Made by a program: the position numbers and the translations under genes. Of a stretch of 34,862 nucleotides of DNA, positions 1-9,900 are shown in pieces. The notes under the pieces were generated by a model, which saw nothing but the letters and a program-made list of their open reading frames with translations, made no database searches and was not told the origin of the DNA. Position 1 is the stretch's first letter; each line of letters opens with the position of its first letter. The stretch comes from Methanobacteriota archaeon (GTDB lineage Archaea > Thermoplasmatota > Poseidoniia > Poseidoniales > Thalassarchaeaceae), in assembly GCA_002698225.1 (NCBI GenBank), contig NZWD01000013.1:1-34862 (forward strand), read 5' to 3'.

Positions 1-1101
1 CCGCCTTCTGCATTACTGACCTGGGAAGACGAGTATAGAGACATGACCGGGGTAGATGCTGTTTCTGGAGACGGATCTGGAGTAGTGCTTTGTGTTGTTG
101 ATTCTGGAATTGACCCCGAACATCCAGACTTACAGAATATGAATCTTGACGGATGGCATGATGCAATCGGTGAATCGGATTCTCCCTACGATGATGAAGG
201 ACATGGAACTGCGATGGCTGGAATCATTGTGGCTCAAGATGGGCTGACGGGTAATGCTCCAGGAGTGAGTCTGCTAGTTGCCAAGGCTATTGATGACCAA
301 GGTGTAGGTAATGATGAACAGATTGCCGAGTCTGTCGACTGGTGTGTTGCCAGTCAAGCGGACGTGATCTCTCTGAGTCTTGGAGGTGCGCAAGGATTCG
401 GCTCTGGCTTGTTCACCACGGATGCTCTGGAGGAAGCAGTCGAAGACGCAATCAACCAGGGAGTATATGTCGTGGCTGCTGCGGGTAATGATGGCGAGGA
501 TGATGATGGAGATGTCGAATCTCCTGGCTCTGTCGAGGATGTGATCTGTGTTGGCGGAGTCACTCGCACCGGTGCGATATGGACAGGTAGCTCACAAGGA
601 GATAATGACGGTAGAATCTGGCCCAACCCAATCTTCCCGAGAAGTGATCCTGACAAGAAACCGGAAGTGGTCGCACCGGGACACGAAGTTCCGATTCTAA
701 TGGCAGGAGGGTTGAGTTCGGGCTCTTGGTGGGGATGGTCAAGCGGAACATCTGCATCGACAGCTTGGGTTTCCGGTGCTTTAGCTGTCATTCTGGAAGA
801 ACACCCTGAGATACAGCGTGAAGGAGATTCTGGTGGGCCCGGAGCGGTAGCTCAGATGAAGGAGTTGATTATGCAGAACTCGCAGATGAAAGAAGGTCAG
901 AGCGAGCATGATGAACACTACGGCTATGGCCATCTGAGGGTAGATCTGCTGATTGATGCCCTGAGTAACTCGACTGATGAGTCATCCAATTATTCGGAGA
1001 ACAATCAGCCTTCTTTCGAAGAGCGGATTGACGACCCCATTCAGGTTCGTCGGAGTACCGCGAGAGTGCCCCCCGTAAGCTCTACGAATCCCAGAGAATG
1101 A
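1..1101 (+). CDS. Subtilisin-like S8 serine peptidase, 5' end truncated by window edge
   Basis: Catalytic motifs VVDSGID (Asp), DEGHGTAMAG (His), VVAAAGNDG (Asn) and SGTSASTAWVSG (Ser). Frame is open upstream of the listed ATG at 43 to the window start (PPSALLTWEDEYRD-). Confidence 0.93.
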   Translation, partial: PPSALLTWEDEYRDMTGVDAVSGDGSGVVLCVVDSGIDPEHPDLQNMNLDGWHDAIGESDSPYDDEGHGTAMAGIIVAQDGLTGNAPGVSLLVAKAIDDQGVGNDEQIAESVDWCVASQADVISLSLGGAQGFGSGLFTTDALEEAVEDAINQGVYVVAAAGNDGEDDDGDVESPGSVEDVICVGGVTRTGAIWTGSSQGDNDGRIWPNPIFPRSDPDKKPEVVAPGHEVPILMAGGLSSGSWWGWSSGTSASTAWVSGALAVILEEHPEIQREGDSGGPGAVAQMKELIMQNSQMKEGQSEHDEHYGYGHLRVDLLIDALSNSTDESSNYSENNQPSFEERIDDPIQVRRSTARVPPVSSTNPRE

Positions 1102-1832
1102 TTCTCACTCACGCCCTTTACAAACGAAATCCACTGGTTAAACGATTCCACTTTCTTCTGAGCGGAGGTCATTTCGGAAGGTGAACCCGCCACACCTACA
1201 TCACCTGTCGGAACCTCTGGCTCCTGTACGAGTAATACGCCCCCAGGAGAGAGTAGCTCGAACGCAGATTCAGCAGTAGAGGATCTATCCGACTCGGGTA
1301 CATCAATGACGACGAGATCGAGGGGCAGAGGGAGAGGAGAGGGTTGAGCGGTTTGTGGTAGAGCCGCTGTGGCTGCAGACCATGTCGCTGCCTCGGCAGC
1401 CAACTCGCTCCATGGCATTTGGATTACTTGCGTCCATACTTCTGCCCCATGGCGCCTGATTAGCCTGTCAATAATCACTCCAAATTTGCCCCCCGGTTCG
1501 ATGATTCGGAAACTATCTGGCTTAGATGGTGGGACCTCAGGAGGGTTTGCAGGATCTCCACACCATAAGTCGAGCAACCATGCAGAAAGGTGTCCGATTC
1601 CACCTCCGATTAGAACGGCGTTCTTGGCGGGAATTCTACTTGAGATATCTCTGATTCTAGCGCGCATAGATCGAGGTAGGGGGCGTAGACTCATGTGAAG
1701 CATCTGCTCGCCGATTCCTGCGGCTATCGCCGGCTCAGAATCATCCCTCTCGACATCATCTGACAACAGTAGCGAGAACATCTCCTCCTCTGACATCTGA
1801 GGCAGCCCTATTCCGCCATCCTCAGTAGCCAT
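1041..1832 (-). CDS. Putative SAM-dependent methyltransferase-like Rossmann protein
   Basis: 263 aa ORF with VLIGGGIGHLSAWLLDL (motif I-like), LDLVVIDVPE and LLSPGGVLLVQEPE, typical of class I methyltransferase folds. Confidence 0.6.
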   Translation of the reverse strand: MATEDGGIGLPQMSEEEMFSLLLSDDVERDDSEPAIAAGIGEQMLHMSLRPLPRSMRARIRDISSRIPAKNAVLIGGGIGHLSAWLLDLWCGDPANPPEVPPSKPDSFRIIEPGGKFGVIIDRLIRRHGAEVWTQVIQMPWSELAAEAATWSAATAALPQTAQPSPLPLPLDLVVIDVPESDRSSTAESAFELLSPGGVLLVQEPEVPTGDVGVAGSPSEMTSAQKKVESFNQWISFVKGVSENHSLGFVELTGGTLAVLRRT

Positions 1833-1883
1833 GGCATCTGCTCTAGGGGGCTTCTATTCAATCATCGCATTGGATGGCTTCAA

Positions 1884-2516
1884 GTGGAAGATGATTGCCG
1901 AAGACACATGACAGAAGGTCTTGATGAGGATGCAGGGCCGCAGATTACCGAGTGCCTGAATTGCGCGCAGTCCACCGAGCACGAGGTACTTCGTAGGACT
2001 CCTCGTGGGAGTGGTATCGATGTCCTTGCCAGATGTATCGAATGCAGCAAGGTACAGACTGTCGTAATCCGGCCTCCAAGACCTGTGAGATTGGTCTTCA
2101 CGCTATCAGAGGGAGCATCTAGTAGGGCTCAGGAAATTGAGATTGATGAGGATGAGGTGCTCGCAGTAGGGGAGGTCTTTGAGTGGGACTCGGCACAATG
2201 GGAGATTACCCGAATTGACAGTGTAGGCTCTCGACCTCGCAAAACCTTGCCGGTTACTAAGATAGTAGCTGCTTGGGCTGTCCGCAAGGACAGAGTCACG
2301 GTCAGACTCACCATGACAGAAGGAGAGGAGAGTTCATCCGAGGCATTGGAGTGCAATCCCGAGCAGGAGTTCTCATGTGGGAATGTGATTGAGGTAGGAG
2401 GTAGGACTTGGCGTATCAGAGCTATACATACCGGCAAGGGCAGGACGCTTAGAGGGAAGCGTGCGGCATCAGATATTCGTAGGATATACCTTCACCCAAT
2501 CAATTCAAGGGACTAG
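1884..2516 (+). CDS. HVO_0476-like archaeal zinc-finger protein
   Basis: N-terminal C-x2-C / C-x2-C pair (ECLNC...ARCIECSK) followed by a beta-rich region with WEITRIDS / KIVAAWAVRKDRVTVRLT; resembles the archaeal HVO_0476 family from memory. Confidence 0.7.
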   Translation: MEDDCRRHMTEGLDEDAGPQITECLNCAQSTEHEVLRRTPRGSGIDVLARCIECSKVQTVVIRPPRPVRLVFTLSEGASSRAQEIEIDEDEVLAVGEVFEWDSAQWEITRIDSVGSRPRKTLPVTKIVAAWAVRKDRVTVRLTMTEGEESSSEALECNPEQEFSCGNVIEVGGRTWRIRAIHTGKGRTLRGKRAASDIRRIYLHPINSRD

Positions 2517-3490
2517 CGTTTGTTAGTCCATGGCATCAGCAGCGCCTTAGTAACATGGAAGGCAATCTCTGGATTCTCCCTCAGGCGACGCATGCTGTAT
2601 TCATACCACTTGGTCCCGTATGGCACATATACTCTCGTTGTATGCCCCTGCTCCGAGAGTTTTCGTCTGACATCTCCCCTCACTCCGAGCAAGAACTGGA
2701 ATTCGTAACCCGGCCCCTTACCTGCCCATAACGCAGGCGATTCGGTATTTCTTGGATCGGGCTTGTCCGGCCCCATGTTTCTACTCTTCAAGGCTGATAG
2801 AGCATAGGAAATCACCGGATTATCATGCGAAGCTATCGCAGTGTATGCTCCTGAATCGAGCATTGCATCAATAGCATCGTTAGTGCCATGCACAATATCC
2901 CAGTATTTTGTGTGAGCGATATTCTCCGGCTCGAGGTAGATTCCCTTGCAGATTCTGAAATCGGTCTGATTACCAGTAGTAGCGCATACTTCAGATATGT
3001 CGGAGAGGGTTCGCATTAGCCGGCCTTGGAGTACTAATCCGATGTTGTGAAGTCCTTTCTCGTGCATTGCTGTGCAGACCCCTATAGTAGGCCCAGTGAC
3101 TCTGTGATCCTCCATATCCAAGCGGACGAACATGTTGTGCTGCGCTGCCTTTCTTACTAGATTCTCGATGTTATCCAGTGCGGCATCGGGATCAATCAGC
3201 AGACCAAATGCAGTGGGTTTGATTGAGATGTTAGCATCGAGGTTATTCTCAGTGATGGAGTCGATAAGGGTTGAATACTCTTCGATGAAGAACTCGGCCT
3301 CCTCCATTGAACTAATCTCTTCCCCTAGGACATCCACCGTGAAACAGGCCCCCTCATCGCTCATATCTCGCATCAGGGAGATTGCACTTTCCATGTCTGA
3401 CCCGGCGACATATCTCTTCGATACCCAGCGGATAAATGCCTTTGGAGTAATGGGCATCAAGCCGACGACCAACTGTCCGAACAGCCTCAT
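2513..3490 (-). CDS. Proline dehydrogenase (PRODH/PutA catalytic domain family)
   Basis: 325 aa; ISIKPTAFGL, VRLDMEDHRVT, LQGRLMRT, FRICKGIYLEP, IASHDNPVI, YEFQFLLGVR, RVYVPYGTKWYEYSMRRLRENPE are characteristic PRODH barrel motifs. Confidence 0.93.
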   Translation of the reverse strand: MRLFGQLVVGLMPITPKAFIRWVSKRYVAGSDMESAISLMRDMSDEGACFTVDVLGEEISSMEEAEFFIEEYSTLIDSITENNLDANISIKPTAFGLLIDPDAALDNIENLVRKAAQHNMFVRLDMEDHRVTGPTIGVCTAMHEKGLHNIGLVLQGRLMRTLSDISEVCATTGNQTDFRICKGIYLEPENIAHTKYWDIVHGTNDAIDAMLDSGAYTAIASHDNPVISYALSALKSRNMGPDKPDPRNTESPALWAGKGPGYEFQFLLGVRGDVRRKLSEQGHTTRVYVPYGTKWYEYSMRRLRENPEIAFHVTKALLMPWTNKR

Positions 3491-3527
3491 CTAGGCACAT
3501 GCAAGACGGGGAGAGCCTTCACAATTG

Positions 3528-4463
3528 CTAGGATTGATTCAGTTCCTTTCCTCGCCTTACAGGCACACCTAACTCGTCCAAAAGCCGCAATATTGCCGTT
3601 CTCTGCCAGCCCTTGAATGACTTCCTGTCGAGATGAGCGAAGAATCGCCCTCCTGGAAATGACGACATCGTGGACTCCACCGAGGTTTGGATGGAGTGCT
3701 TCCAAGCCCCATCCGGCTCATCTCCTTCTATATGATTCTCGAAAGGTAAGGCGTAATTCGCCAGCAGGTGACCCACCCATAGATTGGATTCTGACAAGAC
3801 CGCCTTGTGCCTGGGAGCATAGTGGCCCCCTCCAAGTCCAATCATAACATCTCCTCCTGCTTCCCAAGATACTGACTCAGAACCGTCAAGTCCGAGATTA
3901 TTCGAGATGACACTCGCCCAAGCGTCACCCGCAGCCGAGCTTTTCCATTGGCTCTCTGTGGAACCTATCTCAATGTACAGTGTGGGTGTGGATAGAACCG
4001 GCCCGTGATGCGTCGTCTCCAGGGTCAAATCATACTCCTCGTCGAGTCCACGTGATCTACCTTCTGCCAGCATGCCTCTGAACAGAGATGCGAACCTAGG
4101 AGAAGGAGGTACGACTGTTCCTCTCCGGCCTCCTGCTAGGCCCTCTTCCCCATGAGGAGTCTCTCCGGGGATTCCAATTGCATGTAGTGTCAGTGCAGGA
4201 GTATTGCTGGCTGAGACATGTCTTGAGAGGATCAAGACTTCATCCAGTTCGCAACCAGTTTGCTCCTCATGAATGGCGTCTATACCATCGGCATGGATGT
4301 GTAACTGCTCAATGAGGAGCAAATGGACATCACGCAACTGGTGATGGTGTATCGTACCATGAGGCATAGTTGATGGCTCAGACCACCCACCAAGGTCGAG
4401 CATTGCCCGATGCAGATTGAGAGATGCTTCGTCCCCGGACGAAGCCATCAGTAGGGTGACCAT
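3528..4463 (-). CDS. dtdA: D-aminoacyl-tRNA deacylase, archaeal DtdA/GEK1 type (ORF track start 4514; ATG at 4463 preferred)
   Basis: MVTLLMASSGDEASLNLHRAML N-terminus, TTHHGPVLSTPTLYIEIGSTESQW, MIGLGGGHYAPRH. Confidence 0.9.
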   Translation of the reverse strand: MVTLLMASSGDEASLNLHRAMLDLGGWSEPSTMPHGTIHHHQLRDVHLLLIEQLHIHADGIDAIHEEQTGCELDEVLILSRHVSASNTPALTLHAIGIPGETPHGEEGLAGGRRGTVVPPSPRFASLFRGMLAEGRSRGLDEEYDLTLETTHHGPVLSTPTLYIEIGSTESQWKSSAAGDAWASVISNNLGLDGSESVSWEAGGDVMIGLGGGHYAPRHKAVLSESNLWVGHLLANYALPFENHIEGDEPDGAWKHSIQTSVESTMSSFPGGRFFAHLDRKSFKGWQRTAILRLLDELGVPVRRGKELNQS

Positions 4464-4534
4464 GTCTCGCAATGGGGGCACGCGTATAATCACTCCAGCC
4501 ACACCTTCAAGCACGGTGGCGGGGAGCGGATGGC

Positions 4535-5446
4535 ATGCAAGGGGCTCGGTTCGACTTCCAACCCATGAGAGTCGATCAGGGCGAGGCTGCTAAGGTACTG
4601 GTTGGATGCTCGGGCGAGTTACTGAGAATCGATGTAGATGGAAAGTCCTTGCACGAACCGGTCACTCCGTTTCCTACGAGTATCTCAGGAGGAGTTGTAA
4701 TGCGGGAATATTGGCTAGGGACCTGGGTAGATCAGGAACTGCGACAAGCCAGGATGGCAGCTCTCCCTCTAGAAGGCAAATGGGAAGATGGGGGTGGCAG
4801 ACAACAACTCAGAGAGGTACCCGATACAGATGTCTTGATGCCTGCTGCATCAATCTGGGCAAGACGACTTGATGCAGAGCCGATGGCACTCACCCGGGTC
4901 TCCGACGGGGCTGTATTCGCGACTTTGAACAGAGGCGTGTACTTGATTGATGACGGGGCCGAAGAGTTGTGGAGGTCGCCCTACCCAGAGTGGCCGGGGT
5001 TATCGAAGTTCCAAAACTCAGACACTCTAGTTTCATGCACAGAACATGACGGGAGAATCGGGCTGTGGTCACGGTCGGGTTCAGTGACATTGCTCAATGG
5101 AGAAGATGGATCATTCGTCTCAAGTCATGTAGTTGGCCTGACGAGTCCAATGGCAGGAGTAGAATACAGTGAGGAGGGGGGTTGGTTTGTGATGCTGGAG
5201 AGTGGGGGTGCAGTAATTCTAGAGGATATTTCACAGTCGCCTCGGATGCTGAATACTCCTGGGCCAGTCTTCGATGCCAATTATTCAGATGGCAGATGGA
5301 GATGGACTGGCTGGAGGCACGATGGTTCGGATCTCGGCGAAGGTTGCAATATTGCGGCTCGCAGAGATGTAGGTGTCGCCATAGTAGGAGATAATGTTGT
5401 CACGAATGATGGAAGATGGGATATTTTCCGTGCTGCCTCACTCTAG
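4535..5446 (+). CDS. Hypothetical beta-propeller-like (WD40/PQQ-like) protein
   Basis: 303 aa ORF with repeating blades (VLVGCSGELLRIDVDGKSL; DGRIGLWSRSGSVTLLNGEDGSFV; GGWFVMLESGGAVILEDI); no signal peptide evident. Confidence 0.6.
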   Translation: MQGARFDFQPMRVDQGEAAKVLVGCSGELLRIDVDGKSLHEPVTPFPTSISGGVVMREYWLGTWVDQELRQARMAALPLEGKWEDGGGRQQLREVPDTDVLMPAASIWARRLDAEPMALTRVSDGAVFATLNRGVYLIDDGAEELWRSPYPEWPGLSKFQNSDTLVSCTEHDGRIGLWSRSGSVTLLNGEDGSFVSSHVVGLTSPMAGVEYSEEGGWFVMLESGGAVILEDISQSPRMLNTPGPVFDANYSDGRWRWTGWRHDGSDLGEGCNIAARRDVGVAIVGDNVVTNDGRWDIFRAASL

Positions 5447-5608
5447 TTCAGCGGAATGACCGCACTTGCCGCAGACCTTCCTGTTAGAGTGGACTCCAAG
5501 GAAAACTCCGGGCCCGCAGGTAGGGCAGAACTCTCCATTTCTAACCAACTCGCCATCCTCGACTGAGTACTTTGAGTGCTTGCCGTTGGGGTTGGGTCCT
5601 TCTCCCAT
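5438..5608 (-). CDS. 30S ribosomal protein S27ae (56 aa, below the ORF-track size cutoff)
   Basis: Manual translation MGEGPNPNGKHSKYSVEDGELVRNGEFCPTCGPGVFLGVHSNRKVCGKCGHSAELE; CPTCGPG...CGKCG zinc ribbon, immediately downstream of S24e as in archaea. Confidence 0.93.
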   Translation of the reverse strand: MGEGPNPNGKHSKYSVEDGELVRNGEFCPTCGPGVFLGVHSNRKVCGKCGHSAELE

Positions 5609-5610
5609 AT

Positions 5611-5979
5611 CTACTCACTCCCCTCTGACTCTTTTCCGGGAGCCTCTTCTTCAGTAGCTTCTTCCTCTGATGGTTTCGGTTCAGCAGCGGCCTTCTGCAC
5701 TCCTTGCTCTGAAGAGTGTCTAGCCTTGACATACTCGGGCTCAAGTTCCGCAGACTCTGCTGAGTCGTACACTAGAGCAAGCCCTGTAGTCTGAGGCATC
5801 CCGAATCGGGTGCTGACCTCCTTTACGAAAACCAATTCCTCCTTGGCACCAGGCTCGGCCTTAGCAGCCGCGGCTCTCATATCCTTCAGAGAAGGGGTTG
5901 CTGAGTTTGCGTGATTCCAGACAAAGCGAATCTCAACACGGCCCAACAGCGGGTTCTCCTTCCTCTCCGTGACTTCCAT
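5611..5979 (-). CDS. 30S ribosomal protein S24e with acidic C-terminal tail
   Basis: MEVTERKENPLLGRVEIRFVWNHANSATPSLKDMR... and FGMPQTTGLALVYDS; conserved position next to S27ae. Confidence 0.93.
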   Translation of the reverse strand: MEVTERKENPLLGRVEIRFVWNHANSATPSLKDMRAAAAKAEPGAKEELVFVKEVSTRFGMPQTTGLALVYDSAESAELEPEYVKARHSSEQGVQKAAAEPKPSEEEATEEEAPGKESEGSE

Positions 5980-5992
5980 CTAGAAACCTCCT

Positions 5993-6211
5993 CTATCGGA
6001 TGTTGACCTTCAAGGCATAATTACCTGGATCTGAGACATTCAATCTCTTCGCGACCTCAGAACGGTCTGGGTCTAGAATGACTACGAACCCCTGCCAATC
6101 AGTAGTGACTGGGGACCCTGGGCAGTGCATGCACTGAGGTGGGTCGCTCTTCTTCTCAGGATCGGGGAGAATTCTGTTACATTCTCCACATGCGAAGGGC
6201 TGCTTTGCCAT
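5993..6211 (-). CDS. spt4: Transcription elongation factor Spt4 / RpoE'' (ORF track start 6247; ATG at 6211 preferred)
   Basis: MAKQPFACGECNRILPDPEKKSDPPQCMHCPGSPVTTDWQGFVVILDPDRSEVAKRLNVSDPGNYALKVNIR; two CxxC pairs. The start at 6211 lies directly after the rpoE' stop. Confidence 0.93.
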   Translation of the reverse strand: MAKQPFACGECNRILPDPEKKSDPPQCMHCPGSPVTTDWQGFVVILDPDRSEVAKRLNVSDPGNYALKVNIR

Positions 6212-6212
6212 C

Positions 6213-6770
6213 TCAATCATCCTCCTCGCCGAGCCAATCAAAGGCACCGAGCCCCTCCATCTTGCAATTCAAGCCGATCTTGGAAGACCTTGGGTCGTTT
6301 TGGTTGATTGACTTCGAAACTATTCTCGAACGGACTGGAGATCCTTCCTCAAGGTGCTTACCGCTCTGGGTGCCCTCAATCCTCTTGCTCTGAGCGCCTA
6401 GATGGACCTGAACTGGTTCATCGAGAATTTGTGACTTGTGTAGTAGTGCCTCAACCGGACCAATCCTAACGAATGCACCGTATTCGGAGATCTCCGAAAC
6501 GGCTCCGTCTATGACCTCATTGTTCTCCATAGTAAAGACGAGTGCCTTGAAGCGGACATTCTGATAAATCGCTCCGTCTCCGTGGATGATTTTACCTCTG
6601 CCCATGGCCTCGTGGTCGAATGTCAGTAGAGTGTAATCTTCACTCTCATCGAAGCGTCCCTCAAAAGCATCGTGAGCCAGTTCGTCAATATGCTCCTCGA
6701 GCTTGCGGCCTGCTCGAATGTACTCTGCTGGAATGCGTATGGTGTCCTCTCTTGTAACGAGGCTGTACAT
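6213..6770 (-). CDS. rpoE1: DNA-directed RNA polymerase subunit E' (Rpb7 homolog)
   Basis: MYSLVTREDTIRIPAEYI, GDGAIYQNVRFKALVFTMENNEVIDGAVSEISEYGAFVRIGPVEALLHKSQI (S1-like), SKIGLNCKMEGLG. Confidence 0.95.
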   Translation of the reverse strand: MYSLVTREDTIRIPAEYIRAGRKLEEHIDELAHDAFEGRFDESEDYTLLTFDHEAMGRGKIIHGDGAIYQNVRFKALVFTMENNEVIDGAVSEISEYGAFVRIGPVEALLHKSQILDEPVQVHLGAQSKRIEGTQSGKHLEEGSPVRSRIVSKSINQNDPRSSKIGLNCKMEGLGAFDWLGEEDD

Positions 6771-6800
6771 GTCATCGGGCTCCTGTGGGACTCACCTAGA

Positions 6801-6833
6801 GGACGGCCGTAGGAAGGGAGTTTCCTCCCGTCC
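6801..6833 (-). promoter_or_regulatory. GNRA-capped stem-loop in the rpoE'-spt4-S24e-S27ae operon leader
   Basis: On the - strand GGAC-GGGAG-GAAA-CUCCC-UUCCUACGGCC-GUCC; TATA-like TTATAC at 6892-6897 upstream. Confidence 0.4.
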
Positions 6834-6940
6834 CTCATCGGCAGTGCCTCTGGAGGAGAGTTCCTTGTAACCCGGCGACCGGCCCGTCCTGTATAAGCGC
6901 AACGGATGCAATCTACCATTCGGCTAAGCCCAAGGTCCTT

Positions 6941-6970
6941 TCAGACCGTAGGTCTGAGCGATATTATAGG
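6941..6970 (+). promoter_or_regulatory. Candidate promoter of the giant surface protein: inverted repeat abutting a TATA-like box
   Basis: TCAGACC-gta-GGTCTGA (6941-6957) followed by gcgATATTATAGG; ATG at 6994, about 25-30 bp downstream of the TATA-like box. Confidence 0.45.
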
Positions 6971-6993
6971 GCGAATGTTCAAGTGGATTCGGA

Positions 6994-9900
6994 ATGCCAT
7001 CTCCTATTCTGATGACATCGTACCCACCTGTGCTCCGGACTCCAAGACTCCGCCAAGCGGTTCTGGGAGTAGCTTTGATGCTGGCAATGTCACTCTCTCC
7101 TTCGCTATCAATTCTCGATTCTGGACATAGGATGCAAACGGGAGACGGTACACAGGACCCTTGGACAGATGGAGGCCAGCCCTGGCCTCAATCCGGAAGA
7201 ACCTCGGACAGGTTGGCAGTAGCCCCTACTCATGGCCCCGATGGAGGCGCAGGAGATGGATCGCCACAGGGTGCTTCGGAACTCAAGTCGATTGTTGAGC
7301 CAGCTCTGAACTGGGAGTATGGCTCATATTCCATAGGGACTGATGCTCTGTCTACTCCAATCGCTGACCTATCCAACTCAATTACTGTCGGAGAGGGAGC
7401 AGTCGAACGTTGTGGAGGGAGTTCGCTATTCACGATTATAGTTCAGAAGGCTTCGACATCTGACCCGACATACCTCAGAATAATCGAAGGAGAGGATGCT
7501 GAATTGGCATGGGAGGCGGATTTAGGGCAGACTGAGTATGTCAAAGCCGCCCCTCTGGTAGTAGATGTGGACGGAGATGGGTTGCAGGAGATTCTCGTCG
7601 TCTATGATGACTCTGTCGGTGATCTGCGAATAGACGCATGGTCTCCTAGACTATCCTGCTCTGTAACTGGATGGTCGTCCTCAAGCGACTCCAGTGAACT
7701 GGTTTGGAGTTGGACCGATTCAAGCTTGATGATTAGTAGTCCCGATGGTCCCTACACTTCATCGACACTTGGAGGTCATAAACCGACTACTCAGCCACTA
7801 TTGGCGGACCTCGACTTCGATGGCGATGCCGAGTTGATTATCGCTGCACTCGAGGATACCTCAAACAGGGATCCACAGGTGATTGCCTTAGGACTATCAG
7901 ATACAGGGCCCACATTGTTGTGGGATGTGACACTCGACAAAGGAACTCATCCTTCTGATCCGGCGTTTGCTCAAACTGACGATAGTACTGGCTATGTTAT
8001 TCTGACTACCATTCAGGACAGTACTGGCTCTATGTGGGTCTGGAAGTTGGATCACGATGATGGAGAAGATAACTGGGGCGGCTACTCTCTAGGACCTGGA
8101 GAGAGTAACAGTGACTCGACTCCACATGTGAGGCTCCCCGGACCGGTGATTGCGAATCTGGATGGACAGAGCGACCCGGAGATGATTCTCACGATTCCCA
8201 CTGACGGAGATGGGCAGGGAACAGCCGATGGAGCAGAGTTCCTCGGTATGGAAATAGGGAATGCAACTGAGATTTGGTCATTTGAGGCATCAAACGGCTT
8301 CGCCGATGCGCCTCCGACGGCAGTAGACACGGACGGAGACGGCCAGCATGACAGGGTTTGCTGGGTGACTTGGTCTGAGGAGAATATCTTGACAAGGCAT
8401 GGACACGCTGGTTGCCACGACCTCGGTAGTAATCCCAGTCAGGCTTGGGTTAAGAGTTTGGAAAGAGATAGTGGCAACACCAATGACGAGATTGCAGTCT
8501 CTCCTGCTGCATGGATGGATATCGATGGAAGTGGTGAGCCAGAGGTAGTAGTAGCCTTCGGGCGCAAGGTCTGGGCCTATGACGGAGAAGACGGGACTGT
8601 GGCTGACATATGGGGAGGTTCAATCTCAGTTTCTCATCGCACTTGGGCTGCTCTCTCCTTCGCCGACATTGATGGGGATGCGACCCTAGACATGGTAATC
8701 GGTGACACTGTGATTTCTCATTCCGCGGCTGATGTCAGGCCTCTCTTGGACTTCCGAGGCATAGACTTCAGCCCGAGCGAACCAGATCCGGGAGAGCAAG
8801 TCACAGTAACCGCCTGGTTCGAGAATGTTGGCACCGCTGACACTGATGACCAGACCGAGGCCAAACTGTACGCAGATGGACAGTTAATCGGAGTGTATGA
8901 AGCCGGAACGATGGAACCTGTCGACCCGACGGGGAGTGGCAGTATTGAGTCGTTCAGTACATTTTGGAGTGGCCCGTTGGGCGAGCATGAATTTGAACTA
9001 GTTCTGGATCCGGGCTCCAATGTCACACAGACTAGGCGTGACAACGATGCTCAGAATGTAATCTTGGTCATTGTCCCGACCTACAACGCTACCTTCGAGA
9101 TTCCCAGTGAGCCTGTCCGAGTCAATCCCGGGTCGTCGACTGTAGCACTCCCGACTATACGCTCTACGGGACGTCTTGCTGGAACATGGAGCTTGAGCGT
9201 TGACGACTCAGAACTACCTGATGGTTGGTCCTGGCAGGATGATACCATTGGTGGTCTGAGTGGCATAGAGATTGGTGTGGACCAGACCTGGGTCCCCTCA
9301 TTGCGAGTGGTGGCGCCGGCTGATGCCTTGGGCTCTGACACGGGCTATCTAGGACTGACACTGACATTGGACTCCGATCCCGGCAACTACAGTGCTTATG
9401 CATCGCTTCCCGTCGAAGCTAATCGGACTAGAGGTCTTTCACTGCGAGGTCCAGATGGCACCGCCTCAAGTTCTGGTTACGGGCTGATTGGTGGTGATGC
9501 CAATGCTTGGGTTCTGGTTCATAATCTCGGCAATGCTGCCGAGACCCCAGTAATTCAGGTCGGCGGCACGCCATGGGGCGATACTGATGGAGATGGGCAG
9601 ACAGACAATGTAGTCAGCCTGTACGATCTCGATGGTAACTCGCTACCTGCTCTCAGCCTAGATGCAGGAGAGGTCAAGCTGCTTACTGCTAGGCTATCAG
9701 TACCTGGAGATGTTGATCTGGGTGACTTTGTGACAACCCAGATGACTATGTGCGTAGGCAGTGGTGATGAAGAAGAATGTTCCACCATATCTCTCTCTTT
9801 CGAGGCCTCTGGGGTCATTGCTGATGTTCATCAGCGTAGCGTTCCTGCAAGTGGCCTACAATGGCAAGTACAAGCCGACTTGCCATCCGACACAGGACAG

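Noticed and set aside
6623-6919. 98-aa - strand ORF overlapping the rpoE' start
   Set aside because: Out of frame with the certain rpoE' CDS, and it spans the probable promoter/leader; no homology signal.
6906-7130. 74-aa + strand ORF upstream of and overlapping the giant surface gene
   Set aside because: Overlaps the start of the 1882-aa ORF in another frame; no recognisable motif and includes the TATA-like region.
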